NCBI RefSeq assembly: GCF_016924755.1 | Contig: NZ_JAFFJX010000028.1 | Coordinates: 1 to 45,044 of the forward strand | Source of the DNA: Longitalea arenae | GTDB taxonomy: Bacteria; Bacteroidota; Bacteroidia; Chitinophagales; Chitinophagaceae | Reading direction: 5' to 3' | DNA: 45,044 bases | Shown here: one piece after another, positions 31,530-40,472 of the stretch | How positions within the stretch are numbered: position 1 is the first letter of the stretch | How the letters are laid out: each line of letters begins with the position of its first letter | Position numbers and translations under genes: made by a program | The notes under the pieces: model-generated | The model's input: the letters and a program-made list of their open reading frames with translations, nothing else | Database searches by the model: none | What the model was told of the DNA's origin: nothing

Positions 31530-33626
31530 ATGAAAACACCGAAAAAACCAATTGTCCTGTTTGTAAGCCTTTTCATCTGCGTATGGGGCTTTGCACAAAC
31601 ACCTGTTGCCATCAATGGCCAGCTAAAAGTAGTAGGCACCAAGCTAACCAACCAGAACGGCTATCCTATCCAGTTACGCGGGATGAGCTCCCACGGCATT
31701 CAATGGTACAGCCAATGTCTTACCGATGCATCGCTCGATGCAGTAGCCAATGACTGGGGGGCAGACATCTTCCGCATTTCCATGTATATCCAGGAAGGCG
31801 GTTATGAAACCAATCCCACCCACTATACCAATCTCGTAAAAACACTGGTGAATAAAGTAACCGCCCGCGGTATGTATGCGTTGATCGACTTTCACATGCT
31901 CACACCCGGTGATCCCAATCACAATACCAGCCGCGCCATTACCTTCTTTACAGAAATGGCGAATACCTTTAAAAACAATAACAATATCCTCTACGAGATC
32001 TGTAATGAACCGAATGGCAATGTAAGCTGGGCAAGCATTAAGAACTACGCCAACCAGGTGATCCCCGTCATCAGGGCCATCGACAACGACGCGCCCATCA
32101 TCGTAGGCACCAGGGCCTGGTCATCACTTGGTTTATCAGAAGGTAGCAGCGCACAGGAGATCATAAACAGTCCGCTCAACTACCCCAACCTCCTGTACAC
32201 CTTTCATTTTTATGCCAGAAGCCACCGCGACGCTTACCTCAGTCACCTGGATTGGGCCAGTGACCGGCTGCCCATCTTCGTTACCGAATTTGGTACCCAG
32301 GAGGCCTCCGGCGATGGTCTTAACGACATGGCCATGTCGCAACGCTATTTAGATCTCATGCGCACGAAAAAGATCAGTTGGGTGAACTGGAACTACAGCG
32401 ATGATTTCAGAAGCGGCGCTGTGTGGACAACCGGTACCTGCAACGGCAATAACTGGACAACCAGCCGCCTCAAAGAAGCGGGTCTGTTCATTCGCAATAA
32501 CATGTTGAATCCGGCTGATGATTTCGGCGGAGGAACAAACCCAAATCCCGAAAATATTGCCCTGAATAAACCGGTTACTGTTTCTTCTGTTGAAGACGGA
32601 ACACTAACAGGTCCCAATGCAGTAGACGGCAATGGGGCTACCCGCTGGGCCAGTGCTGAGGGCATCGATCCGCAATGGATCACGATCGACCTAGGCAATT
32701 CTTATAACATCAACCGCATCCGCATTAATTGGGAAGCTGCCTATGGTAAAAACTTCCTCGTGCAGGTCTCTACCGACAACAGCAAATGGAACACCGTCCG
32801 CGACGTGCAAAACAATACTTCCCTAAGCAACGATTATTCCGGCTTAAGCGCTACCGCCCGGTATGTACGTGTTTACGGTACTGCCCGTGGTACCACCTAT
32901 GGTTATTCTATATACGACCTGGAAGTTTACGGCACGGTGGCAGGCACCCCGAACAATATTGCGCTTAACAAAAACGTAACCGTATCATCTGTTGAAGGCG
33001 CTGCATTCACAGGCAATTATGCAGTTGATGGCAATGCATCAACCCGCTGGTCGGCCACCCTCTATGTTGATCCGCAGTGGATCACGGTTGACCTCGGCGG
33101 CCAGTATACCGTCTCGCGGATCAAATTGGCATGGGAAGCCGCCTATGCAAGGGATTACCTGGTGGAAGTATCTGCAGACAACGTCAACTGGACAACCGTC
33201 AAAAACGTCAGCGGCAATACTTCACTCACAAACGATCATACCGGATTGTCGGCAACCTGCAGATATGTTCGGATGACCGGCACCGCCCGTGGGTCTCAAT
33301 ATGGCTATTCTCTGTATGAATTTGAGGTGTATGGGTCGGCCGCTACCGCACGTGTGACAGCTGCAGCAAGCACTGAAGCTGAGATCCTGTCCCGGCGCAT
33401 CCAGGTATACCCGGTTCCATCAAAAGATGAGGTCACCATCACCTTACCCGAAAGCAACCAAAAAACCCGGATCGTCGTGACCGACCTTACCGGTAAAACC
33501 TACTATACTGGTTCTGCATCGGGCAATGTTCATAAATTGCACATTAATAAATATCCTGCAGGCATCTATGTAGTACAACTGATCAACGGGGATAAAAAGA
33601 TCATCAAAAGGATCGTCAAAAAATAG
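31530..33626 (+). CDS. Secreted GH5 glycosidase with two discoidin domains and T9SS tail
   Basis: A 698-residue exported enzyme. Signal peptide 1-22 (LFVSLFICVWGFAQ). GH5 domain of about 30-335: the acid/base Glu160 lies in YEICNEPNG and the nucleophile Glu253 in FVTEFGTQ, with HFYAR before it; closest to the endoglucanase (GH5_2-like) subfamily. Two F5/8 type C (CBM32-like) domains follow, about 345-465 and 480-600, each beginning with NIALNKPVTVSSVE or NIALNKNVTVSSVE. The last 80 residues (IQVYPVPSKDEVTITLPESN, GKTYYTGSASG, YPAGIYVVQLING) are a type IX sorting domain. It probably cleaves beta-glucan outside the cell. Confidence 0.95.
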   Translation: MKTPKKPIVLFVSLFICVWGFAQTPVAINGQLKVVGTKLTNQNGYPIQLRGMSSHGIQWYSQCLTDASLDAVANDWGADIFRISMYIQEGGYETNPTHYTNLVKTLVNKVTARGMYALIDFHMLTPGDPNHNTSRAITFFTEMANTFKNNNNILYEICNEPNGNVSWASIKNYANQVIPVIRAIDNDAPIIVGTRAWSSLGLSEGSSAQEIINSPLNYPNLLYTFHFYARSHRDAYLSHLDWASDRLPIFVTEFGTQEASGDGLNDMAMSQRYLDLMRTKKISWVNWNYSDDFRSGAVWTTGTCNGNNWTTSRLKEAGLFIRNNMLNPADDFGGGTNPNPENIALNKPVTVSSVEDGTLTGPNAVDGNGATRWASAEGIDPQWITIDLGNSYNINRIRINWEAAYGKNFLVQVSTDNSKWNTVRDVQNNTSLSNDYSGLSATARYVRVYGTARGTTYGYSIYDLEVYGTVAGTPNNIALNKNVTVSSVEGAAFTGNYAVDGNASTRWSATLYVDPQWITVDLGGQYTVSRIKLAWEAAYARDYLVEVSADNVNWTTVKNVSGNTSLTNDHTGLSATCRYVRMTGTARGSQYGYSLYEFEVYGSAATARVTAAASTEAEILSRRIQVYPVPSKDEVTITLPESNQKTRIVVTDLTGKTYYTGSASGNVHKLHINKYPAGIYVVQLINGDKKIIKRIVKK

Positions 33627-33658
33627 CTATTGGCTTATTGCAGTTCAATCATCAAACA

Positions 33659-33684
33659 GGGGCGCCGCTTGCGGCGCCTCTTTT
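33659..33684 (+). terminator. Intrinsic terminator after the GH5 gene
   Basis: Eight-bp stem GGGGCGCC / GGCGCCTC with a six-nt loop, followed by TTTT. It lies 33 nt after the stop codon. Confidence 0.88.
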
Positions 33685-33771
33685 AGCTTCAGCCGACGCC
33701 GTTCATCCCTTTTCAGCCAAAAGGTACAGCCTGGTCCCGCATTTGCATAGCTGACTGTAAACTTGTTTACT

Positions 33772-34011
33772 ATGATCGAGCATCATAAAATAAACGGTAA
33801 AGATGTGTGGGTAGAAGTGATTGAACAACCTGCAGGCAGGGAAAACCCCAACACTATTCCAACTGAATATTTTAAGGCCCGCTATTATCTTGCCGAACCG
33901 CCATCCGCGAATGCCGAATGGATCAATAATGAGGATGGAGAACCACAATTATTTGAATCGCCTGTTGCAGCCCTTACCTTTGCCACAAAAAAGTTGATGA
34001 ACACCATTTAA
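33772..34011 (+). CDS. Small conserved-looking protein, unknown function
   Basis: A 79-residue protein starting at ATG 33772 (MIEHHKINGKDVWVEVIEQP). The sequence continues through TEYFKARYYLAEPPSANAEW and ends VAALTFATKKLMNTI. It is probably soluble and cytoplasmic, without a signal peptide. The upstream TTG at 33763 is less likely as a start. I do not recognise a named family. It has its own region between a terminator and the convergent hydroxylase gene. Confidence 0.6.
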   Translation: MIEHHKINGKDVWVEVIEQPAGRENPNTIPTEYFKARYYLAEPPSANAEWINNEDGEPQLFESPVAALTFATKKLMNTI

Positions 34012-34092
34012 CTCCTGTCATAAAATAGTTCAATAGCAGAAAGTACTGAAACCGATACGGTCTTTAACATAACAGCACAAACGCGGTTGCAT

Positions 34093-34959
34093 TTACACTT
34101 TAGTATCTGCTGCCGTATTACGTTCAAACGCTTCATCAAACAAGGGGCTTTCGGTTTTTCTCCACTTGTCCCAAAAAGTAAAGTAAAGGCCGAAATTATA
34201 TTTGAACTGCTTATGATGCAGCGCGTGATGCGTTGCGCCAATAAACCATTTCCCCAATATATGTTTATGAAAGCGGGCTGGATAAAGCTCTATATCGAGA
34301 TGATTGATCACACTGCTGAATGTCATAATGGTTAGCTGCAGCAGGATGACAACCGGATGCATGGGAATGATCATAAGAATGACGGGCAACGAAACAGACA
34401 AAAGCAATCCCTCTAATGGATGAAAAGAGAAAGCCGTCCAGGGAGAGGTGATATTACTCTGATGATGTATTTTATGTATTACTTTAAAGAGCTTTGGGGT
34501 ATGCAGCTCCTTGTGGATCCAGTAATAATAAGTTTCATCCAGCAGCATGGATACCAGGAGGCTTAGCGGCAGCCACCACCATCCATATGCTGTAAGATCG
34601 GTATAGATCTTAGTATATCCGTTTTGCCATAGCAGGATCATCGTTGTTCCCACAAACGCGAATATTACAGCCGTTAACATACTCCAGCTTATTTCTCTAT
34701 GTAATTGGCTGCGTGAGAACGCTTTCTTACTGATCTTTCTTTGTTTCCACCGGTAAGGGAACCAGATATAAAATACGAGGTAGAACAAACCTGACACCAG
34801 GAAATACCTGCCCACGATTATGGCAAAGAACACGATAAGCGTTATCGTGAACCACAATGGCTGCGATACGTCTGGAATGAACATATAACAAAGGTAAGTA
34901 TTACGGCCTATGAGGGATACCACATCACCACTTATTCCTGTTACCAGAGCAGCTTCCAT
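34093..34959 (-). CDS. Fatty acid hydroxylase/sterol desaturase family protein
   Basis: A 288-residue integral membrane protein with about four hydrophobic regions. The di-iron histidine clusters of the superfamily (PF04116) are visible: HKELH, then HKIHH in FKVIHKIHHQSN, the NHLDIELYP segment with FHKHILGKW, and THHALHHKQF. The enzyme would hydroxylate or desaturate a lipid, fatty acid or sterol-like substrate with molecular oxygen in the cytoplasmic membrane. The exact reaction is not known. Length is typical. It is convergent with the small gene at 33772 and divergent from the barrel gene at 35140. Confidence 0.92.
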   Translation of the reverse strand: MEAALVTGISGDVVSLIGRNTYLCYMFIPDVSQPLWFTITLIVFFAIIVGRYFLVSGLFYLVFYIWFPYRWKQRKISKKAFSRSQLHREISWSMLTAVIFAFVGTTMILLWQNGYTKIYTDLTAYGWWWLPLSLLVSMLLDETYYYWIHKELHTPKLFKVIHKIHHQSNITSPWTAFSFHPLEGLLLSVSLPVILMIIPMHPVVILLQLTIMTFSSVINHLDIELYPARFHKHILGKWFIGATHHALHHKQFKYNFGLYFTFWDKWRKTESPLFDEAFERNTAADTKV

Positions 34960-35139
34960 CCCTGGTTAGACATCGCTGGCTTCACGTTGTTGTGGCCTTT
35001 ACCTGTTAACGGGTTGAGGTAAAACTTGCGCACTAATGGAGTTTGTACGATATGGTCTGTTACTATATTGATGCCTATTTATCATGCCGGGTCATTTACA
35101 TCTGGGTATGATTTTTTTGCTTCCGTATTAAAACGGTTT

Positions 35140-35724
35140 ATGAAAAAAATAATTACACTGCTGATAACTTCGCATTTGATCATTGGAGCACATGCTCAGA
35201 TCCAGAAAGGCAATATACTGGTGGGTGCCGACATTGCTGATTTCGATCTCAGCTTAAATGAAGGAGGTAACTTCTCATTTTTCCTGGAACCGAAACTGGC
35301 GTATTTCTTTTCAAATAATCTGGCATTGGGCGGATATCTGAACTTCGGCCTGGTAACGTCCAAAGGGGGCGGCGAAAGTATTGATTATGGTATTGGTCTG
35401 TTAGGACGTTACTACCTCGGCACGGATATTAACGTCGTTCGTAACTCCCGTTTTTTCCTGGAAGGAAATGCAGGTATTGAAGGCACCAATCCTGCGTCCG
35501 GTGAGAACACCAATGGTTTGGGTTTAGGTTTTGGGCCGGGCTGGACTTACTTCCTCACTCAAAATGTAGGTCTTGAAGCATTGCTGAAATACAATGGTAT
35601 TATTGGATTCGGTGAAAGAGTTACATCTAGTGACCTGCGCCTTTCTGTTGGTTTCCAGATCTACCTTCCTTCCGCCCAATTAAGAAGAAGACTGGAATCA
35701 GGTGGAGATAACCGGAAACAATAA
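35140..35724 (+). CDS. Outer membrane beta-barrel protein (OmpA-like/porin family)
   Basis: A 194-residue exported barrel. Signal peptide of about 19 residues (MKKIITLLITSHLIIGAHAQ). The body has alternating hydrophobic strands with glycine and aromatic girdles (LALGGYLNFGLVTSKGGGES, GNAGIEGTNPASGENTNGLG, GFGPGWTYFLTQNVGLEALL). The last strand is LSVGFQIYLP, after which a basic tail (RRRLESGGDNRKQ) follows. ATG at 35140 is used because the 38 residues before it carry no features of the family. Outer-membrane location is inferred. The ligand is unknown. Confidence 0.85.
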   Translation: MKKIITLLITSHLIIGAHAQIQKGNILVGADIADFDLSLNEGGNFSFFLEPKLAYFFSNNLALGGYLNFGLVTSKGGGESIDYGIGLLGRYYLGTDINVVRNSRFFLEGNAGIEGTNPASGENTNGLGLGFGPGWTYFLTQNVGLEALLKYNGIIGFGERVTSSDLRLSVGFQIYLPSAQLRRRLESGGDNRKQ

Positions 35725-35769
35725 ATATGCATGGTGTTATGCCGGATAACAGCAATGAAAGGCGATCAT

Positions 35770-36537
35770 TCAACCGGTTGAACGCAGCTTTTTCATCGCT
35801 GTTAATTTTTTAACCATGGCTTTCAAACTGATCGCATTGAACGCTGCATAACCATGCTGATCGTTATCAAAGTATACATATACCTTTTTTTTCTGGCTCT
35901 GCCATTCCATACATAGTTTCGCCCATTTGTTAAGACTTGCCCTGTTATAACTGTCCTGATATTTGTTTGCAGAAGGCCCATGCAGCCGCACATACACAAA
36001 ATCGGCCGTAACCTTTAATGGCGATAAATGGCCACCCAATTCATAAATGCAAAAAGCACAGTTGTATTCCTGCAACAATGTGTACACTTCTTCATTGTAC
36101 CAGGTATCATTTCTAAACTCAAATACATAACTATAGCCCACTGGCAGCGCCTGCAGAAAGGCTTTTAACCGCTCTACATTCACTTTCCATTTCGGAGGTA
36201 ACTGAAATAAGATAGGACCCAATTTTTCTTTAAGCGGAGCAATACTGTTAAACAACCTTGTTAATGGTTCTAGTGGCCTGGTTAGCTTTAGATTGTGCGT
36301 TATGAACCGGTTCGCTTTGATAACAAAGAGGAACTTCCGGGGCGAATTTTGATACCATCCTTCAAAAACTTCCCGCGGTGGTAACTTGTAAAATGAATTG
36401 TTTATTTCAACAGTATCAAAATACTTTGTGTAGTAATTGAATTGCTGTTTAGCATTCGTTCCGGCCGGGTAAAAGGTGCCCAGCCAATGTTTATAATGCC
36501 AACCGGAAGTTCCTATATATATTCTTGCCCTGGCCAT
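35770..36537 (-). CDS. DUF72 (YecE-like) protein
   Basis: A 255-residue TIM-barrel-like protein of the DUF72 family (PF01904). It begins YIGTSGWHYKHWLGTFYPAG and has the typical EINNSFYKLP, PLKEKLGPILFQLPPKWKVN, YVFEFRNDTWYNEEVYTLL and ADFVYVRLHGPSANKYQDSY segments. The family is widespread with no proven function; an active-site pocket is conserved. It lies downstream of, and on the same strand as, the PQQ-type sugar dehydrogenase gene, 46 nt apart. Confidence 0.93.
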   Translation of the reverse strand: MARARIYIGTSGWHYKHWLGTFYPAGTNAKQQFNYYTKYFDTVEINNSFYKLPPREVFEGWYQNSPRKFLFVIKANRFITHNLKLTRPLEPLTRLFNSIAPLKEKLGPILFQLPPKWKVNVERLKAFLQALPVGYSYVFEFRNDTWYNEEVYTLLQEYNCAFCIYELGGHLSPLKVTADFVYVRLHGPSANKYQDSYNRASLNKWAKLCMEWQSQKKKVYVYFDNDQHGYAAFNAISLKAMVKKLTAMKKLRSTG

Positions 36538-36583
36538 ATCAAAAGCCGAAAAAAACTATGCCATAGCCAGTTACATATACTGC

Positions 36584-37831
36584 TTACTTCTTCCCTATGC
36601 GATACATTCTACCTGCATCGGTAACGGCATACAAGGCGCCATTTTTGCCAACAGCAACATCCCTGAAACGCTGGTTTTCCTGCTCCAGAAAACGCTCTTC
36701 GCCGGTCACTTTATTATTTTCAATTACCAGCCGTATCAAATGCGGCTTGTTCAGGGCAGCCACAAACAGATTGTTCTTCCATTCTGGTATGAGGTCAGCA
36801 TTGTAAAACGTCATTCCACTGGGCGATACTACCGGGTCCCAGTAATAAACCGGTTGCTCCAGGCCTTCCTTTTGTGTAATACCATCTCCTATTTTTCCGC
36901 CGCTGTATTCTTCGCCGTAGGAAATGGTGGGCCAGCCGTAATTCTTAGCCGGGCGAATAAGGTTGATCTCATCGCCTCCCTGGGGTCCATATTCATTTTC
37001 CCAAAGATCGCCGGTTTCAGGATGCCATGCCAGGCCCTGCACATTGCGATGGCCATAGGAATAAATTTCAGGCCGCGCATTGTTTTGTCCGGCAAAAGGG
37101 TTCCCACTGGCAGGTTTGCCATCGGTGGTTATGCGAACCAGTTTGCCCAGGCCTGAATTTAAAGACTGCGCCTGGGGCCTTGTTTCCTTGTCTGAGCGTT
37201 CACCCGTGCTCACGATCAGGTTACCCGATCTATCGAAAAGGATGCGGCCACCATAGTGAAGATTGCTGTTGTGCGCTGGTGTAGCGCGGTAAATGACTGT
37301 GGCATTTTCGATCTTTTTCTCATCGGCAGACAATTTTCCTTTTGCCACACTGGTAAGGTTTCCGTTTTCGACGTTCTCAGAAAACACCCAGTACACCATT
37401 TTATTATTGGCAAAAGCCGGATCGAGGGTTAGTCCCAGTAAACCACCCTGGCCCCGGTAATTTACCGGTGGCAGGCCAGTAATAGGTTCGCTGACTTTTC
37501 CTTCTGCCGTAACAATGCACATGGTGCCTCCTTTCTGGGTGATCAGGAACCGGCCGTCTGGCAACACGGCAATACCCCAGGGGTTTTTAAGATCAGAAGT
37601 GATCACCACAGCTTCATAAGGCGTTTTTGTCGCAACGCGGCCAATCCGCGTTTGCCCGGGAAAGGCGGGTTTATAAGAAGTATTAGGCGATCTGTTCTCC
37701 ACAGAAGAGCCGGAGGTATCGGGGCTGTTGTCCGCAGCAATGTTCGATCCTTCTACAGCAGTTTGATTATTGTCATTACAAGCTATGGCAAATACTGCAA
37801 GACAAAGCGTTAGGCTGACGATCTTATGCAT
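36584..37831 (-). CDS. PQQ-dependent sugar dehydrogenase-like lipoprotein
   Basis: A 415-residue lipoprotein: the signal sequence MHKIVSLTLCLAVFAIACND has a lipobox ending in Cys18. Low-complexity linker (SSVENRSPNTS) then a six-bladed propeller of the glucose/sorbosone dehydrogenase family (PF07995): PWGIAVLPDGRFLITQKGG, RGQGGLLGLTLDPAFANN, GGRILFDRSGNLIVSTGERS, HRNVQGLAWHPETGDLWENE, YGPQGGDEINLI, and DPVVSPSGMTFYN. This matches the soluble aldose dehydrogenase (YliI/Asd) type, which oxidises sugars using PQQ. Membrane-anchored on the periplasmic face or outer membrane. No PQQ synthesis genes are visible, so cofactor supply is not shown. Confidence 0.92.
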   Translation of the reverse strand: MHKIVSLTLCLAVFAIACNDNNQTAVEGSNIAADNSPDTSGSSVENRSPNTSYKPAFPGQTRIGRVATKTPYEAVVITSDLKNPWGIAVLPDGRFLITQKGGTMCIVTAEGKVSEPITGLPPVNYRGQGGLLGLTLDPAFANNKMVYWVFSENVENGNLTSVAKGKLSADEKKIENATVIYRATPAHNSNLHYGGRILFDRSGNLIVSTGERSDKETRPQAQSLNSGLGKLVRITTDGKPASGNPFAGQNNARPEIYSYGHRNVQGLAWHPETGDLWENEYGPQGGDEINLIRPAKNYGWPTISYGEEYSGGKIGDGITQKEGLEQPVYYWDPVVSPSGMTFYNADLIPEWKNNLFVAALNKPHLIRLVIENNKVTGEERFLEQENQRFRDVAVGKNGALYAVTDAGRMYRIGKK

Positions 37832-38006
37832 ATAATTATTTTTAACGACCGGAAATTAAAGAAAACAATTAACAACCATTCAGATCAATGTTTATGCCGG
37901 GCCGGCCCTGCGCCCCCGCCCCATTCCGATTTGGCTACTATAAGCTCCGATCAGGCTACATCCGGGAATAAGCGGTAATGCAATTTTGTATAACAAATTA
38001 CAAAAA

Positions 38007-38807
38007 ATGAAAACGATTTTTATTACAGGAGCCTCTACAGGCCTGGGAAAAGCAACAGCTAAATTATTTGCATCAAGAGGCTGGAAAGTCATTGCCACCA
38101 TGCGTAAACCGCAAAATGAAAAAGAGCTTGATAAGATCGACAACATCACTTTGTTGCCCCTGGATGTTACAGACCCTGTGCAGATCAAAGAAACCACCGC
38201 GAAGGCAATGCATTCAGGTGATATTGACGTGGTCTTTAATAACGCGGGTTACGGTTTGATGGGGCCGCTGGAATCTACCTCTGATGAACAGGTCGTACGC
38301 CAGTTACATACCAATCTTTTAGGCGTTATCAGGGTTACACAGGCATTCATTCCTTTTTTCCGTGAAAAAGAAAAGGGACTCTTTATCAATACCACCTCTA
38401 TAGGAGGGTTGATCACCTTCCCCTTCTCTTCCGTTTATCATGCCACCAAATGGGCCCTGGAAGGCTGGAGCGAAAGTATGGGCTTTGAATTAAAGAAGAT
38501 CGGCGTAAGCATTAAAACAGTTTCCCCCGGCGGCATTAAAACAGATTTTTTGAACCGCTCTGCTGATATGACTTCACACCCTGCCTATGAACAATGGATG
38601 AACAAGATGTTTTCACAGATCAATGAAGATCATTTTACTTCGGCAGAACAAATTGCAGAGGTGGTTTATGAAGCTGCTACAGACGGAAAAGACAAATTAA
38701 GATATGTTGCGGGAGAAGATGCAAAGGCGCTGTATGCACAACGCCTGCAGCTGGGCGATGAAGCATTCAGGAAACAAATGGAAGAAACCTTTTTAGCGCT
38801 TTCTTAA
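38007..38807 (+). CDS. SDR oxidoreductase, second AraC-linked copy
   Basis: A 266-residue classical SDR. The cofactor site is TGASTGLG, followed by IATMRKPQNEK, then NNAGYGLMGPLE, and the catalytic Ser and YHATKWALEG. The Rossmann pattern is complete, and KTVSPGGIKTDF closes the substrate side. ATG at 38007 is used (MKTIFITGAS) instead of the upstream TTG at 37986. The AraC gene follows 13 nt after its stop. The gene order is the same as the SDR-AraC pair at 18-19.7 kb, though the two SDR proteins are clearly diverged. Confidence 0.93.
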   Translation: MKTIFITGASTGLGKATAKLFASRGWKVIATMRKPQNEKELDKIDNITLLPLDVTDPVQIKETTAKAMHSGDIDVVFNNAGYGLMGPLESTSDEQVVRQLHTNLLGVIRVTQAFIPFFREKEKGLFINTTSIGGLITFPFSSVYHATKWALEGWSESMGFELKKIGVSIKTVSPGGIKTDFLNRSADMTSHPAYEQWMNKMFSQINEDHFTSAEQIAEVVYEAATDGKDKLRYVAGEDAKALYAQRLQLGDEAFRKQMEETFLALS

Positions 38808-38820
38808 TTAACTTTATTAA

Positions 38821-39732
38821 ATGAAAAAGGAAGACAAGATCCCTTATCAATTCAATGCTATATCCGACTTACACCGGGTGCTGGGCTTACCAAAGCCCCT
38901 GCATCCGCTGGTAAGCCTGGTAGACAATACACAGATCTCGGTTGATAAAAACAAGTTGCCCGAATCCTTTTTACTCAATTTTTATAAGATCTCTTTTAAA
39001 GCAGCCCTGGGAGGAAGGATCAAGTATGGGCAGAACTATTATGATTTTGATGAAGGAGGCATGGCCTTTACAGCACCCAACCAGGTACTGGCAGTATCCG
39101 ATGAAACGGAATACAGGGGGCACACCTTACTCTTCCATCCTGATTTTATCAGGAATTATCCGCTGGGAAAAAGCATTAAAAATTTTGGCTTCTTTTCCTA
39201 TTCGGTCAATGAGGCCCTGCATTTGTCAGAAAAAGAAAGAACGGTCATTACTACCATTATGCGTAATATCGAAGAGGAATTACAGGTGATAGATGATTCA
39301 AGCCAGGATATTATCGTAGCCCATATTGAATTACTGTTACATTACAGCAACCGCTTCTATAAGCGCCAGTTTATTACCCGGAAGGCGGTGAATCATGATC
39401 TGCTTACAAAAATGGAAGCGCTGCTAAGTGATTACTTTAATAACGAAACTGCTTTGATGAAGGGCCTGCCTACCGTACAATATCTTGCCGCCGAGCTTAA
39501 CGTATCACCGCATTACCTAAGCGATATGCTTCGCTCGCTGACCGGACAGAATGCCCAACAACACATCCAGGAGAAAGTCATTGAAAAAGCCAAGGAAATT
39601 TTATCCATCAGCAATTTATCAGTCGCGGAAATAGCCTATCAGCTGGGTTTTGAACACCCGCAATCTTTCCATAAATTCTTTAAAAAGAAAACTAATATCT
39701 CGCCCCTGCAATTCAGGCAATCGTTTAACTGA
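38821..39732 (+). CDS. AraC-family transcriptional regulator, second SDR-linked copy
   Basis: A 303-residue AraC regulator. The N-terminal part is a cupin-like sensor (FLLNFYKISFKAALGGRIKY, MAFTAPNQVLAVSDETEYRG). The C-terminal DNA-binding region has the two helix-turn-helix motifs (VQYLAAELNVSPHYLSDMLR, VAEIAYQLGFEHPQSFHKFF). The operon with the SDR gene 13 nt upstream suggests that it controls that enzyme. The ligand is unknown. The response regulator gene lies 79 nt downstream on the same strand but is separated enough to be independent. Confidence 0.93.
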   Translation: MKKEDKIPYQFNAISDLHRVLGLPKPLHPLVSLVDNTQISVDKNKLPESFLLNFYKISFKAALGGRIKYGQNYYDFDEGGMAFTAPNQVLAVSDETEYRGHTLLFHPDFIRNYPLGKSIKNFGFFSYSVNEALHLSEKERTVITTIMRNIEEELQVIDDSSQDIIVAHIELLLHYSNRFYKRQFITRKAVNHDLLTKMEALLSDYFNNETALMKGLPTVQYLAAELNVSPHYLSDMLRSLTGQNAQQHIQEKVIEKAKEILSISNLSVAEIAYQLGFEHPQSFHKFFKKKTNISPLQFRQSFN

Positions 39733-39811
39733 TCTCCAGATTTCCCGATCGGCAACAGCTAAGAAGTTGGCACGCTTTTTTAATAGCGTGAAGCACAAAC
39801 CACCTTCTTGT

Positions 39812-40192
39812 ATGAAAGTCAAAGCCACAAAACATGCCCCCAAAAAGGTATTGATCATCGAGGATGAGGGAGATCTCTGCTTATTATTGAATATTCTGTT
39901 AGATGAAAAAGATATGGAGGTAGAACATGTTCAAAGCCTTGCAAAAGCTGAGGAATACCTTCTACAGGAACAACCTAGTTTGGTGTTGTTAGACAACCGT
40001 TTACCTGACGGGTTCGGGATAGACTTCATCAGCTTTATTAAAAAGCATCATCCTGCTACGAAGGTGATCATGATAACCGGTGTAGATGCGGCTGCCTCTG
40101 ATGTTGCTATTGAAAACGGCGCTGATGTCTTTCTCAAAAAACCATTCACCAAAGCCGAATTATTCAAATCAGTCAACGACGTATTGAATTAA
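39812..40192 (+). CDS. Single-domain response regulator (CheY-like)
   Basis: A 126-residue receiver domain with nothing attached. Acidic pocket residues are Glu17, Asp18 and the phosphorylated Asp61 (in LVLLDNRLPDG), with Thr89 (in VIMITG) and Lys110 (in FLKKPFTK). ATG at 39812 is used; upstream codons are not part of a receiver. No histidine kinase is nearby, so its partner is probably an orphan kinase elsewhere. It may act as a phosphotransfer or output-by-binding protein. Confidence 0.93.
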   Translation: MKVKATKHAPKKVLIIEDEGDLCLLLNILLDEKDMEVEHVQSLAKAEEYLLQEQPSLVLLDNRLPDGFGIDFISFIKKHHPATKVIMITGVDAAASDVAIENGADVFLKKPFTKAELFKSVNDVLN

Positions 40193-40211
40193 GTTGTAAT
40201 AACCGATCGCT

Positions 40212-40424
40212 TTATTCTGCTTCCGGGTCCACCACATCTGTCTGGGCTACCCGGCCAACCTGCCCGTCTTCCAGCCGAACTTTTATTCCCCGCGAATGAT
40301 AGGCTGCTGAAGTCAGCAGGTCTTTCACTATCCCATATGTTAACTTACCGGTACGTTGGTGCTTTTTTAGTATAATGGCTACTTCCTGCCCGGGATAAAT
40401 GTCTTTTCTGTATTGGCCATCCAT
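40212..40424 (-). CDS. ywbE: YwbE family protein (DUF2196)
   Basis: A 70-residue protein that matches the YwbE family (PF09962). It begins MDGQYRKDIYPGQEVAIILK, has KHQRTGKLTYGIVKDLLTSA and closes with HSRGIKVRLEDGQVGRVAQT. Small, probably SH3-like. The start is ATG at 40424; an upstream in-frame start would add residues not found in the family. It overlaps no other gene and ends a short minus-strand pair with the arginase-family gene 48 nt upstream. Function unknown. Confidence 0.9.
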   Translation of the reverse strand: MDGQYRKDIYPGQEVAIILKKHQRTGKLTYGIVKDLLTSAAYHSRGIKVRLEDGQVGRVAQTDVVDPEAE

Positions 40425-40472
40425 AGATAAAATGCGCTGTTGATTACCGCAAAAATAGATCATTTCAAAAAA